Below are positions 11,518-23,885 of a stretch of DNA of 64,000 nt, one piece after another. Numbering within the stretch: position 1 is the stretch's first letter; each line of letters opens with the position of its first letter. Location: the NCBI RefSeq assembly GCF_030272615.1, contig NC_081406.1, positions 188,278,391 through 188,342,390 on the forward strand, given 5' to 3'. The DNA is from Cryptomeria japonica. Its lineage: Eukaryota > Streptophyta > Pinopsida > Cupressales > Cupressaceae. The position numbers and the translations under genes are program-made. The notes beneath the pieces are model-generated. The model was not told the origin of the DNA. It worked only from the letters and a program-made list of their open reading frames with translations, and made no database searches.

Positions 11518-11529
11518 GCTTTGATACCA
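11518..11529 (-). promoter_or_regulatory. R4 primer binding site
   Basis: The minus strand reads TGGTATCAAAGC two bases inside the LTR. It differs by one base from the initiator-Met PBS TGGTATCAGAGC found in R8, R9 and R11. Confidence 0.8.
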
Positions 11530-11531
11530 AT

Positions 11532-12669
11532 TGTTAGGCCCAATATGGAAAGCTAATGTACTAAGAGGGGAGGGGTGAATCAGTACTCCAAAATTTTTCT
11601 TGAATAATAACTTTACTATTATGTATAAACCGAATAGTGCAATAACATAAAATAAAGCTAAAACAAATAGATAACAATTATACATGATTCACTCCATAAC
11701 ACATATATTTTGGTTACGCAGAAACTCTTGGTTAGAGAGAAAAACTGCGGTGGGGATGGCACTCACAACTTCACTACTACAATAATAAAGAGTTCTCGGT
11801 TAGAGCTACATATTTAGCTATTTCTGATAGCTTACCCTATTAGGAGTAACAAGATCTATTAGATCTACCTTGCGAAAGGATTTTACAACACTTAATCTAA
11901 ATGTTGCACTTGGTTAGAGGCTTTACAATTTATGGACTTGATTAAAGTCTTTTACCCTGTTAAAGGTTTCTCTTTCAACTTCACAATATTACAATAAAAT
12001 CATTACAAATATCTGCAACTTTACATCTGAAATGTTATAGCAAATTCTATGTGTTCAGAATAGATTACCTTGCTTATAGCATACCTCGGTAACCCATATA
12101 GTAACTCGGTAAACCCTTCTGTTTACTCTGTTCTTCGACTGTTCTCTGAAAATCTTCTCGATGACCTCTGTGTCTCTGTAACAGTCTTTTTTTTTATACA
12201 TACACCCTTAACTTATGTTGTATAAATAGATCTCATAAGATGGTGATCCAATTCATTGCTTCGATCTTACAAACATGATTTGTAACCATGTAAAATATTT
12301 TATTGGCTAGATGACCTCAAAATCATACATAATCTTCTAGTGCAATTTCCAATGTGATAACGGTTAGATGTGCCTCGATCTTGTAACATGTTTTCATATG
12401 CATGTCCAGGTTCAATGAATCTGGTAACACATTTCACTCAGTGTATATCAACTCGGTGTGTCATCTTTGTTGCTTGGTAGACATAAAAAGATACTTAGTA
12501 GACAGCTCGGTGTATATTGCGTTCTGTGACTGCTTTCTTCTGTAACTGACTAGACTGTGCATACTGAATTCTCTGTGTATACTGACTGCATGATTTGGTA
12601 GTGTTAACCGACTAGAGTATATAGTATAACTTTGACATAAAACTAATGGCAATATGATAAGTAGTAACA
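11532..12669 (-). repeat. R4 5' LTR
   Basis: The repeat is 1,138 bp and starts TGTTAGGCCC and ends GTAGTAACA on the plus strand. It matches the solo LTR R7 over its full length in the opposite orientation. Near the sense 3' end it carries the C-rich hairpin motif (TGATTCACCCC...) seen in all elements of this group. Confidence 0.9.
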
Positions 12670-13593
12670 GTGATCATGTTCGAGAATATGATAAGTAGTC
12701 ACACCTATTTGATGAGGTTATTCCCAAGAAGCTTGGTAGGGAAAACAATGGAATGGTTATCCAAAATCACACCTCCCATCAGATCATTCGATGAACTAGT
12801 CAACAAAATCATAACTCAATATTCCTATAACATTCAACATGCTATCACTATGCTAGATGCTTGTAATACCAAGCAGAAAAACAATGAAACATTCATGATA
12901 TTCCTTCAATGTTGGCGACGTATGGTTTCAAGATATCCTCGTGATGTCCCTGAAAAGGAAAAGATGGAAATTTTCATCAACAACTTGAATAGTGAGATGA
13001 GTTACAGACTCAAACTCCAATGCATACCATCTTTTGCCAAGTTGATTGAGAATGGCATCCAAGTAGAAGAGGCATGTGTCAAGAAAGGAACATTGTTCTT
13101 CAAAGAAGGACCAAATTCATCCAACTACAACAACCAAAACAACAACAACTTAGACAAACCCAGATTCTGGACGAGAAACAAAAACAATGGAAATAAAGGA
13201 GGCAATGAATCAAATGATCCAAAATCAAAGCAGCCCATGCTCGCATTATCAGTTAATCCTCAAGCTATAAAGAATCCCAAAGGTGCTAACCAAAGCACTA
13301 ACACTTATGCACCAAATACCAATCAAGATCAACTCAACACAAACAATACCCAAAACAATAACACCAATCGAGGACCTAATCCAAACTCACGAGGAAATGC
13401 AAACAACTTTCAAAAACACATTTACCCACCACTGGGGCAATCATTAGAGTTAGCATTCAGAGAACTCTTGGCGAACAAAATTATCTCCTTACTAGCAATC
13501 AACAACTTTGAACCACAAATCAAACCACCCTGGTGGAATGACTCACACTTTTGTGATTTTCATTGTAACAAAGGTCATCAAACAAATGATTGA
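12670..13593 (+). pseudogene. gag: R3 Gag, N-terminally cut
   Basis: The frame enters directly from the R4 LTR, so the first part of Gag is beyond R4. The remaining core has MRLFPRSL, MEWLSKI and FDELVNKIITQY, the signature of the retrotransposon Gag fold. It is followed by an Asn-rich linker and FCDFHCNKGHQTND, a C-x2-H-x4-H-type knuckle. The final Cys of that knuckle is replaced by TGA (13591-13593), and the frame then continues unbroken. The product would assemble the particle. Confidence 0.85.
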
Positions 13594-14595
13594 ATGAGAC
13601 TGAAAAACATTGTTCAAGACATGATTGATAGAGGTGATTTAACAATCAATGGTCTCAAGACAAATGGTGACCATGGAGCCTTTAAAAATCCTCTTCCAAA
13701 CTACAACAAGGATGGAGCTTCAACCTTGAATGATACACTTGGAGCTCATATCAATCACATATACAATAACACCATCAATCATATATCAGCTGAAGACAAT
13801 CAAGTAAACGTCATCACAATCAGAGATAGGCATGAACATGAATCTGTCAACATAACAACTAGAGCTCAAAAATATGTCTTGAAAGGGCATATGTCAACAG
13901 CAAACACCGTACCCAAAATTCAATATGATCTAGTCAGTCAACTGCACAAGACTCCTCAAATATCTATACTAGAGTTGCTGAAACTTTCACCAAAACACAA
14001 AGACATATTGGAACAAGCATTATTAGAAACAAATATACCTCAAGATCTGGATGCTGACAAATTCCAAGCCATGGTAGCTCATATGATAGGACCTCATAAC
14101 CTCACTTTTTCTGAGCATGATAATATCTCATTGAGCCATCCACACAATACTCCACTCCACATTGAAGTCTTGGTCTACAAGCATCAAGTCAAAAGAGTAT
14201 TAATAGATGGAGGAGCTAGACTAAATATCTGTACCTTAAAACTTATCTATGCATTAGGCTTCTTTGAGCAATCTATTGATCCATGCAAAAAGATCACTAT
14301 CAAAGCATATGATGGTGAAGAAAGATCATCTAAAGGAATAGTAATGTTGCTAATACAAGTGGGACCAATACAAAAAGACACTATGTGCCAAGTCTTGAAC
14401 ATAGACCTCACATACAATATCTTATTGGGTCGACCTTGGATACATGAAATGCAAGAAATACCTTCTACTTATCATCAATGTGTTAAGTTCCCCTACAATG
14501 GACATGAGATTTCTATATCAGTAGACCATAATCCTTTTCAACATTGTAATGCTATGGGGGCAGCCCAAGACAGCTTGGTTCCACATAATAGATAA
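13594..14595 (+). pseudogene. R3 aspartic protease region
   Basis: In the same frame as Gag. VLIDGGARLNICT (about 14198-14236) is the active-site loop in the DGGA form common in Tat elements, and LLGRPWIHEM (about 14425) is the conserved second hydrophobic motif. It would release Gag and Pol products. The segment ends with TAA at 14593-14595, after which the frame still continues. Confidence 0.85.
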
Positions 14596-15117
14596 AAACA
14601 AAGTTACTCAACACTAGATCCTCAACAAGAAAAGTCTACATCACTGCCTATGGTTTTCAAGCAGAAAATGAAAATCAAAGAGCAAGGCATGGGAGAGTAC
14701 TCTTTGGAACCCATGTGTTTGACCAACTTACCAACATCACCTAAATCTCATGGATTACCTACAACATCAACACATCAAGCAACCCAACCCATCACCAAGT
14801 TTGATGGCACATTTATCCAACTAGGCACTCTAGCGCATGAATCAGAGGAAAAAGACATCCTTATTTGGTTGTACAAGGATGAAGAAGGAGACAAAGCAGC
14901 TACTATAGAGGTAGCTATACCAACACACCTATATGGAAAAGGCTACTTAATCATGCAGCAAATGGGATACAATGGCAAAGGACCTATTGGTAAGCGTCAG
15001 GAAGGCATCATAGAACCATTGGATCCTCCTTCACAATTCAGTAAAGACAAAAAGGGATTGGGCTTTAAACTCACTCTACTACCAAAGAGGACACCACACA
15101 AATATCAAAAACCTTAG
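14596..15117 (+). pseudogene. R3 G-patch domain segment
   Basis: Same frame. GYLIMQQMGYNGKGPIGK followed by EGIIEPL (about 14941-15025) is a G-patch, a glycine-rich nucleic-acid binding module known between protease and reverse transcriptase in several plant gypsy lineages. A short KGLGF block follows. The segment ends with TAG at 15115-15117. A related degraded G-patch appears in R1. Confidence 0.8.
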
Positions 15118-16263
15118 TGGAAAGCAAAGAAGAAATACAAAGGAGACTCCTGGCAGGAGGCACTATTTGAGTCAGCTGAGACAATACGTAAGGAACATGA
15201 ACATCAAGAACAAAAGTAATGTCAAAGGAAGCATATCAATCGAAAGAAAGAAGCATCTATTGCAGAAGCACATCATATTCAAGAACCAATATCCAACAAA
15301 AAAGAATCACCTCCTGATTACATCGTTCCTCCCCGAGGAGAGACAATATATGAACAAATGCAAAAAGTAGAAACAGGATCTGACACAGAATCAAAGAAAA
15401 CTATCAAACTTGTATCAATTATCAAAGACCCGTTCTCACCCTACAACATACCAGTTCACAACACTGCTAGAATATGGGATAATACCTCTGAGACTAATTC
15501 CAATGAATATGAATGGGGTAGTTGTTCTAATGTTACTGAAGATATTTTTGCAAATGATAGTAATACACCCATCTCTCAAGAAGAACGCGACACAAAATCT
15601 AGACCACTTGAATTTGGTCCACAAAATATCTATGACACCAAGGAAAATGCGCAGCGACATTATGAGCAAGTCTACACGGAAAATGATACCATCAAAGACC
15701 TCAATGAAATCCTTAACTTCTTTAACACCCTGGCCAATCATGATGATACCTCTGTCCTAACGCTTACAATAGCAAAACTTGATCCACCAAACGACTCCTT
15801 ACCACTAGTCTTTTCTAACCTCATAGACTGGGACGAACTTGAAACTCATGATATACCAATTTTCCCAAATGACAAATCCATTATCCATTACTTATGTACC
15901 GTTAACTCAGAGACAGACTCTACCAGTGAACAAAGTAATGACATCTGCAATTAGGGGAATGCCAAGTCTCTCAGTCATAAAAATGAGCGAAATAAAGGAT
16001 CTAATGCTGAAAACCTGTCAATGACAACAATAGATCACAAAAAAGTAAAAATAAAGGATGCATTTGAGGGTGAAAACCTTTTTAAGGCACCTAAGGATGG
16101 GAGACTTGACACTCTTCCTGAGCATTATCATGAGCAATCACCCATATTGATTGAGCCCACTCAATTAGTCAATCAACATTGGTACTACAGAAGCAACAAA
16201 AAATATACACCTTGCACAATCATTGATAGAGGAAGAAAGATCAGAGTTTATCAATTTTTTTAA
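15118..16263 (+). pseudogene. R3 polyprotein linker before reverse transcriptase
   Basis: Same frame as Gag, with several in-frame stops (for example 15952-15954 and 16261-16263). It is low in recognisable domains and rich in Asp, Asn, Ser and Thr. A change of frame by one base occurs just before 16264, and reverse transcriptase is read in the new frame. Confidence 0.6.
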
Positions 16264-17100
16264 AGAAAAGCAAATCAACTTCGCTTGGTCATATGCAGAT
16301 ATGCCTGGAATTGATCCACAATTGATCATGCATCACCTATCAATTACTCTAGGAGCTAAGTCGGTCAAGAAAAAACTGTGAAAGATGAATCCACATGTGG
16401 CACTCATGGTTAAAGCTGAATTGAAGAAACTATTAGATGTCAGGTTCATTCGACCTATCGACTATGCTGAATGGATTTCCAACATTGTACTAGTATCAAA
16501 ACCAGATGGCAGTATCAAAATATGCACCGATTTTAGAGTTGTCAACAAAGCCTATTCCAAGGATGACTTTTCTTTACCCAGTATCGACATAATTGTAGAC
16601 CTCACAGCAGGCCATGCAATGCTATCACTAATGGATAGTTTTTGAGGCTATAATCAAATCAAGATAGCCCCGAAGGATCAAGATAGAACAACATTTACCT
16701 ATCCCTGGGGAACATACTATTGGAATGTCATGCCTTTTGGCTTAAAGAATGCAGGAGCAACTTATCAATGAGCTATGACAACAATATTTCATGACATGAT
16801 GCATACCTTCATGGAAGACTATGTAGATGATTTACTAGCTAAATCATTCACCAGAGCAGATCGTTTAAACATCTTAGAAAAGATTTTTGATAGATTGGAG
16901 AAATTCCAAGTCAAGCTCAACCCTAAGAAGTGTGTCTTTGGGGTTACATCAGGCAAATTACTAGGCTACATAGTTTCAACTAAGGGTATTGAAGTGGATC
17001 CAACAAAGGTACAAGCCATTATGGAGATGCCACCACAAGAGAACATCAGTCAGCTCAGGTCTCTACAAGGATGCCTCCAATCAATCAAGTGATTCATCAC
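16264..17100 (+). pseudogene. R3 reverse transcriptase
   Basis: A conserved FAWSYADMPG lead-in is followed by KPDGSIKICTDFRVVN, TFTYPWGTYYWNVMPFGL and the catalytic YVDD (16820-16831), which is intact. The order and spacing are those of Ty3/gypsy. Stops interrupt at MDSF-stop-GYNQI (near 16644) and TYQ-stop-AM (near 16771). The stop after TYQ is TGA where most gypsy elements have Arg, as expected from CGA to TGA decay. It would copy element RNA into DNA. Confidence 0.92.
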
Positions 17101-17670
17101 TTAATTAGCAGATAAAAGTCTCCCATTCAATCATTTTCTACATTAAAATGTACCATTCAGATGGGAAGCCAAATGTGTAAAACCATTTTATCAAATCAAG
17201 CAGTATTTAATGAACCCACTAGTTCTAGTACCACCAATAGCTGGGAAGCCACTTATTCTCTACATTTCAACAATAGACATATCACTGGGGGCATTGTTAG
17301 CACAAGAGGATCAATAGGGCAAAGAACGAGCTATATACTACATCAACAAGACATTGAATGGATATGAACTCAACTATATATTCATTGAGAAGGCTTGTCT
17401 AACAGTGGTATTTTCCTCTAAAAAGTTCTAGCACTACATGCTAGCTCACATAATCAAGCTAGTTGCAAAAATTGACCCTCTCAAATATTTACTCAGCAAA
17501 GCAGCTCTTACAAGAAGATTGACTAAATGGGTCATGATACTCAATGAATTTGATATCCACTACACAGAGCGACGAGCTATCAAAGGACAAGCAATTACAG
17601 ATCAACTGGCTGAAGCACCCCTACTTGGAAAACAACCTATGGAGATCGAATTTCCAGACATAGATTTTCT
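17101..17670 (+). pseudogene. R3 RNase H, retroelement type
   Basis: The frame shared with reverse transcriptase shows LYISTIDISLGALLAQED, RAIYYINKTLNGYELNY and KLVAKIDPLKYLLSK, the standard RNase H and connection of gypsy elements. Three in-frame stops fall in it (near 17100, 17317 and 17429). It would digest the RNA strand of the hybrid. Confidence 0.8.
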
Positions 17671-18090
17671 TACTATCTCTACCAAACAATGGACCCTATA
17701 CTTTGATGGATCACTTACTCAACATGGTTCAGGGGCTAGCATTCTGTTCATCACTCGTGAAGGGCACACCATACCATGATCATATCGGCTTATGTTTCCA
17801 TGCACAAATAACATTGTTGAATATGAGACACTGGTTATAGGCATCAAAATGGTCGTAGAATGGAAAATCATAGAATTGAAAGTCTACGGAGATTCACAAC
17901 TAGTCATCAATCAAATCAACAATGACTATCAGACAAAGGACGACAAGTTGCTACCATACAAGGGAATGGTGGATGATTTAAAAAAATATTTTGTACACAT
18001 CACCTTCGAGCAAATACCAAGGTTGGATAACAGAGCAGCTGATGCAATGGCTACTATCACTTCACTACTGCAAATTTTAGAGCAACAAAA
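17671..18090 (+). pseudogene. R3 second (archaeal-type) RNase H
   Basis: WTLYFDGSLTQHGSGA, NNIVEYETL and VYGDSQLVINQI give the D-E-D catalytic set of a second RNase H, followed by LDNRAADAMATI. A duplicated RNase H of this sort is known in the Tat lineage. One stop (17777-17779) follows HTIP. This supports assigning R3 to Tat. Confidence 0.8.
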
Positions 18091-19441
18091 TCATTACAAG
18101 TTTCTGGTAGAGCAAGTGTTCTCCCCAGCCTATGACCATTATGATTCCCATGTTATCTATGCCTTGACCGGTTCGGACTCTCCATTATATGGATCAATAT
18201 ATGACTATCTTAAGAGAAATACCCTACCCATTGACCTATCTCGAAACCAAAAACACAACTTTATCCAGCAAGCTGCCCGTTATACTCTTACTACTGATAC
18301 TTTGTACCATCAAGGTATAGATGGTACTCTTCTTTGTTGCCTTGATCGTAATGAATCTAACTCCGCTTTACAAGAGCTTCATGAAGGTAATTGTGGCACA
18401 CATTCAAGTGGTCCTACTCTTACTAAAAAGCTTCTAAGAATGGGATATTACTAGCCGACAATGGAAAAATACTCTTATCACTTTGCAAAGAAGGGTCCTA
18501 AATGTCAAATCCATGGCAATCTTATACATGCACCAGCATAGGAACTGCAGCCATTCACAACATCCTGGCCCTTTTGCCAGTGGGGACTAGACTTGGTCGG
18601 CAAAATTCATCCATCATCTTCAAATGGATACAAGTTCATTATAACTAACACAGAATACTTTACCAAGTGGATTGAAGCGGTCCCCATGACCATAATAACT
18701 GGGAAACATATAGCCTCTTTCATCCTTAATTATCCGATCTGTAGATATGGCATTCCAAGCTCCATCATCACAGATAATGGATGACCTTTCAAGAACCAAG
18801 ATGTGTGAGAACTATGTGAAAAATTCAAAAGCCAACATCATTTTTCTACACCTTACTACCCACAGGGGAATGGTCAAGCAGAAGCATCCAACAAGACAAT
18901 ATTGAAAATCTTAAAGAAAACAGTGAATGATGCAGGCAAAGATTGGCATGTACAACTCAGTCCAGCACTTTGGGCATATAGAACTAGCATCCACACACCA
19001 ATGGGAGCTACACCATATTCATTGGTATATGGATCCAAAGCAATTTTACCCCTAGAGGTAGAAATTCCATCTCTCAGAGTCTCTTTAAAAGGCCTAATTC
19101 CAGATGAAGAGTATCAAGTTAACCGACTGCAAGAGCTTAAACTTCTAGATGAAAGACATCAACATGCCTACACTCATCTCAAAGCATATCAACAACACAT
19201 GTGTAGGAGCTACAACCACAAGGTCATTCCCAGAATTTTTAAAATTGGTGACCTAGTACTCAAGGAAAATCCTAGGAATCAGCAAGATCGAGAAAAGAAA
19301 GGGAAATTTGAACCTAATTGGTTAGGTCCCTATGTCATCATATCAGCCTATGGATTAGGTGCCTATCAGCTAACAACTTTAGAGGGAGATGTGCTCGACA
19401 AACCAACTAACAACATCCATTTGAAGAAATACTACACTTGA
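18091..19441 (+). pseudogene. R3 integrase
   Basis: The zinc-binding region (HEGNCGTHSSGPT to KCQIHGN) has one Cys changed (KKGPKC). The catalytic core shows WGLDLVGKI, IITDNG and PQGNGQAEASNK, with D, D and E all present. A C-terminal GPY-type motif (NWLGPYVIISAYG) ends the protein, and no chromodomain follows. Stops lie near 18455, 18541, 18782 and 18808. It would insert the cDNA. Confidence 0.9.
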
Positions 19442-20720
19442 GTAGTCTAATGCATGGAAAAGTTGAAAAAACAAAAAAATATCAAAAAATCAGGAAAAAG
19501 CAAATAAAAAGGTACAATAAAAGCAATTGGTGAAAACCTGGCAAATAGGCGCTATTGTGAGAGGATAACTCCTCTATCTATATCCATACCATTATATCCA
19601 CAGTAAATCACTATCAGCCGTTGCTCGACATTTTTATCACAATATCCATCCAGGACATACTTAGCATAGTCACTATCCTAGATTATCATCATATCCTTTC
19701 ACCGCATCTCACCATGGCTTGGTAATCCCTATATGTATCCACATTAAGAGGAACACTTAGCTAGGGGTAGTATTAATCAGAACTTGCAGCGCACTCAAGA
19801 TGTCAAAAACTTGTCGCAAACTCAGAACATCATATCCAACAAAAAAAACTCAACAATCATAAAAACCACACATTGATCACTTAGCGGGATTCACAAAATA
19901 TGATGGATGAATTTTTGAAGTATCAAATGTTGCATCTTGGATAAAGTTTTGACTATTTTTGCACTTGAACTTTTTGAACTATTGGATCCTCTACATTCTC
20001 TCAATTATGCATCAAGCTAGAGAAAGTCGTGGGAACTCCAATATTTTTTTTAGTTTTCTATCTATGAGGCGATCATTTATACTATGTAAATGCTTGTCTC
20101 AAGACGTGATTCACAACATATCACTGAAGACATGATTCCACTTTACACATACAAATGGTTTAATCTTGTCTATTTATATGCAATCCACACTCAGGTCGGC
20201 CTGGTTCAATTATACCTTGACGCTTGTGCTATCTTGCAAAATAAAAAATCATGTAAATTTTTCTCATGTCATTATGGTTCAATTATACCATTATGCTTGT
20301 ATAAATTTTCAACAAATCCCAAAACAAATCAATGCTCAATGATGATACCTATAAAGAAAGCAAACAACATGTGGCTATACAGGGATGACAAATGTAGAAT
20401 GAGGATGCTCAAATCAATTAGTTGCATATCATTTTACAATTAGTTGCATATCATTTTTCAATTAATCGCATATCATTTTAAATCTTGCATTAACAACATA
20501 TCATTATCATACATCTCATTTTCAAGATGCATCTCATAGCATATCATTATCATACATCTCATTTTCAAGATACATCTCACAACATCATGCATTATCACAT
20601 CATATTCATCACATATCACATCACATGCATTTATCTAAGCATTGAAACATCATATAATAATCACAAACATATAGAAAGCATCATCCATGACACATCACAT
20701 GAGGATCAAAGAAAATGGTG

Positions 20721-20775
<55 letters not shown>

Positions 20776-20855
20776 AAAGAATGATCAGTGTACAAAATAT
20801 GTCATGTCTGTGCCAATATAACAAAATGATCAAAATATAATAGAGACAACGTCTC
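19442..20855. other. R3 3' region without genes
   Basis: No supported gene. It contains imperfect repeats of gcatatcattttacaattag at 20420-20485, and of catctcattttcaagatgc at 20515-20580. The (AT)n tract is listed separately. The region separates integrase from the antisense PMD gene. Confidence 0.6.
20723..20772. repeat. (AT)25 microsatellite
   Basis: A pure AT dinucleotide run of about 50 bases, in the R3 3' region 80 bases beyond the end of the antisense gene tail. Confidence 0.97.
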
Positions 20856-22882
20856 TCAGGTATGACTATCTCTTGAAGGAGACGGTCTCACTGCAGATAT
20901 CCCAATACCTAGATATCTAGGTGGATTATGTCTAGGAGGCCCTGTCATGCCTCTGCTCTCTATCCTCAACCAAGTCTCTCGAGATCGACTAGATCTTGAT
21001 GCTGTGAAACTCTGCACTCGACGCTCCCTGGGCACCGCATCCTCATAATGACATCGGTAGTACTCCACCTCCTTGGCTCTCAAAGCCAGCTCTCTCAAGG
21101 TGTCTCTCATCGGGCCACCTATTGTTGCTCTCTGCAAACTCATTGTGAGCTCCTCTGCTCAACCCCGTTGCTCTATCTCAGTATCACACTCTATGGTCAG
21201 CTGAATGATCTGACATTGATGCACCAACAATTGTGTCTGCAATTGCTATACTAACAACTATAGAGATCTAATCTGTACATCCTCCAGATACATCAGAATC
21301 TGCATCTGCAGGGGTACCTATGAAGGGGTACCCCCTATCCCTCTACTTTCCCTCAGTGCTGGTGGAGGTAAAACATTTGACCTCCTCCTCTGGGTCGGTC
21401 ATCTGAAGTCATCATACCTTCCTACTACCGCTATCACTCTCCAACCCTCTCCTCACCCCCAGCTCTAATAGCCAAACCTCCTCTCCCTCTATCCATCGCA
21501 GCCTGCTACACTGCTCTCTCCACCCGTATCCCTCTATCGCCACCATTTCCACCCCTATCTCCTCTCCTCCGCCGATCCAATCTCCCCCTATACCCTCGCT
21601 GACCTTGGCCACCTTCTCCACCATCTCCGCCATCATCTCCTCCTCCACCACCACCTCCCTCATCTACCTCCTCACCCACCTCTTCCCATCTCCCTAGCCT
21701 CACAAGCTGATCATCCTCATCATCATCAAAAGTGGGAATCATCTTCACTAGATTTGATATCCTGGCCACTGCACGCACTGCAAAGAGTGCTGCAAACTCA
21801 TTAGTCATCCCTGCATCCACTATCTCAGGGGTATAATCCCAAATCTGGTCAGCTAAATGAAAGAACTCCTCCATGACTGCTGCACTATCAATCATAGGTC
21901 CCCAATCCAAAATGTCTTGTCTCCGTCAAGCATATAGGCATGCTCCCTATGGAATCCCCTGTTGTCGACCATACTGCCGCAACACCCGGCTATGTAGAAA
22001 CCTCTAAATAACAAATGGCATTCATCCTATCAGATACCTAGACATATAGACATAAGGCATCTCCATCCCATCCTCTACCCATACCTCGCAACCTTTATAT
22101 GGTTGCTAGATAACCGTATCAATATCATCCAAAACTCACCTCCAGTGCTCTAGCTTGCCTAGCTTACACTGGACAACTATCCCTTGGTATTTGTATGCGT
22201 ACGCACACCCAATAGGCCTATCTCTATCTACTAGTGGCCTACCTACGGGAATATGCTCCCATTCCCATACCTATAACAGTGTCACTCCAGCTAATAAACT
22301 GCTATAACCCAAGTATACTACTTGATGCAAATCCCTGTATAAGTGGGCCAGCATAGCCGACCCCCGTGCAAAGTGGTGACCCTGCATCACCCTATCCTCT
22401 AGATCTAACCCCCACCCCATTGCTAGTCCCTTCGACCTACGGTCGAGACATAAGAAACCTACTATAAAACCTGCCAGCATTGATGGTAGGGGAGCGTAAT
22501 CCAAATCTAGGAACTCCTGCTAGGGGATCTCATATCCGCAAACTGTGTCATCTTGTAGAATTCAGTGAAGTGCCTCTATACCACCCTCCTCAGTCTGCTC
22601 ATAGGGTAATAATGCCCCTACCACAGGAATCCACAAAATCCGGTAGCAATCCTCAGGCGTGACTGTGATCTTGCCTGCTGCCAAATGAAAGGTGTTCATA
22701 TCACTATGCCACCTCTCAGCTAATGTTGTCAATAAACACTGGTTCATGATAAACTGAGGCATCTCTAACAATGAGGACAAGCCACACCTCTCAATAATAT
22801 CTCTGTCATCTTGTGTCAATCATGGTCTCAATGACCACAGTCTCAGAAATTGCTCTCGCGACTGATCCACTCCAATGCGCTC
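20856..22882 (-). pseudogene. Antisense plant mobile domain (PMD) gene carried by R3
   Basis: One minus-strand frame from 22882 to about 21506 reads REQFLRLWSLRP, IERCGLSSLLEMPQF, LTTLAERWHSDMNTFHL, TPEDCYRIL, LDYAPLPSMLAGFIVGFL and MPYVYMSRYL. This is the plant mobile domain. At least eight in-frame stops lie at Arg, Trp or Gln positions, with no frameshift seen until the acidic and glycine-rich tail. A further tail (20856-21143) is basic. The 3' splice acceptor-like gtgtgacag just before 22882 suggests an upstream intron. PMD proteins act in gene silencing in plants and are also carried by transposons. The gene is antisense to R3 and lies between its integrase and LTR. Confidence 0.8.
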
Positions 22883-23026
22883 CTGTCACACAACAAAACA
22901 AGTCCAATATCAATTTTCTCATCAAAACATAGATATCAAAATCAAATTCATATCAAAACATGAAACTTTGAAAATTTAATCAAGTTCCACATCATATCAA
23001 TCCATTTTCATATCAAATCATATCAG

Positions 23027-23215
23027 CTTGTAACACAACTCAAGTTTCACATTCATATCAACTTGTAACACAAATCAAGTTTCACATTCATTGCATCTTG
23101 TAAAACAACTCAAGTTTCGCATCCATATCAGCTTGTAAAACAACTCAAGTTCCACAATCATTGCAGCTTGTAAAACAACTCAAGTCAAACGTATATATCA
23201 ACTTGAAACAATTCA
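23027..23215. repeat. 35-bp minisatellite
   Basis: Units start with cttgtaa at 23027, 23062, 23097, 23132 and 23167, and with the variant cttgaaa at 23202, so the period is exactly 35. Each unit has the order cttgtaaaacaactcaag, then ttcacattcatatca. The units differ by a few bases. Confidence 0.93.
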
Positions 23216-23469
23216 TATCAAATCAAGTTCATATCCACCATCCCTGTCGAAAACCACATCATATCAAATCAACATCAAATCAATATCAACTTGAAACATT
23301 GCAAATCAAATCAAGTTATATCAGAATTCCTATTGGACAAACTTATTGAAACAATGACAACAGGCACGCAGACTGACAATTTGCATCTATCTCGGCAGAA
23401 ATGGCATCAACCTACCAATTTTCTTCATCCAAAAATCACCCTTTACCAAAAATTTTCCCTATGTGCTAA

Positions 23470-23885
23470 ACAATCTTGTCTACGTGCTAAACTACTTACT
23501 ATGCGCTACCCTATCCTTGCAAAGTGCTATCCAATCCATCCTATGCACTAGCCAGCACCTACACACTACCCTATCCTATTTCTGTGCCACCTAACCTACC
23601 CCAAGTGCTAAAACTACCCTATGCACTATCCTACTTAGCTCCTACACTATAACCCTTCCCCGTTGTGCTAGGGTATACCTACACACTACCTAGGCCTACC
23701 CATGCGACCCCCTTGAAACCCTATGCGCTAGGTATCTCCTATGCACTACCCATTTTTCCCTTTGCGCTACCCTGTGCTCCTGGTGTGCTAACCTAATCCA
23801 AAGTGCTACCCTAATTTACCATTGCTCTACCCTAAACTTTTTGGACTATTTTATTAAAACTGACGTGCTATGAAACCTATCATAT
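23470..23885. repeat. Degenerate TGCGCTA-type array
   Basis: About 20 copies of a 7-base motif tgygcta or tgcacta are spaced 10 to 30 bases apart, mixed with ccctat. A similar set lies in the R2 leader at 27370-27570. Confidence 0.75.

Larger units (their letters stand above)
7874..12669 (-). mobile_element. R4: polymerase-less copia-like element with ORF1 and ORF2 (5' part)
   Basis: The 5' LTR (11532-12669), an initiator-Met-like PBS, ORF1 and most of ORF2 are present on the minus strand. The element is cut by R5 at 7873, and its 3' end is beyond the window. Its LTR is of the same family as solo LTR R7 (34186-35325). It sits inside the gag gene of R3, with gtgat (12670-12674) as the right half of the expected TSD. 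Confidence 0.85.

Noticed and set aside
20527-20784. Plus-strand frame with an Ile-Tyr repeat
   Set aside because: Produced by the (AT)n tract.
20856-22882. PMD gene as a free host gene
   Set aside because: It lies between integrase and the PPT/LTR of R3 with no TSD of its own, and is full of stops, so it is better read as part of the element.
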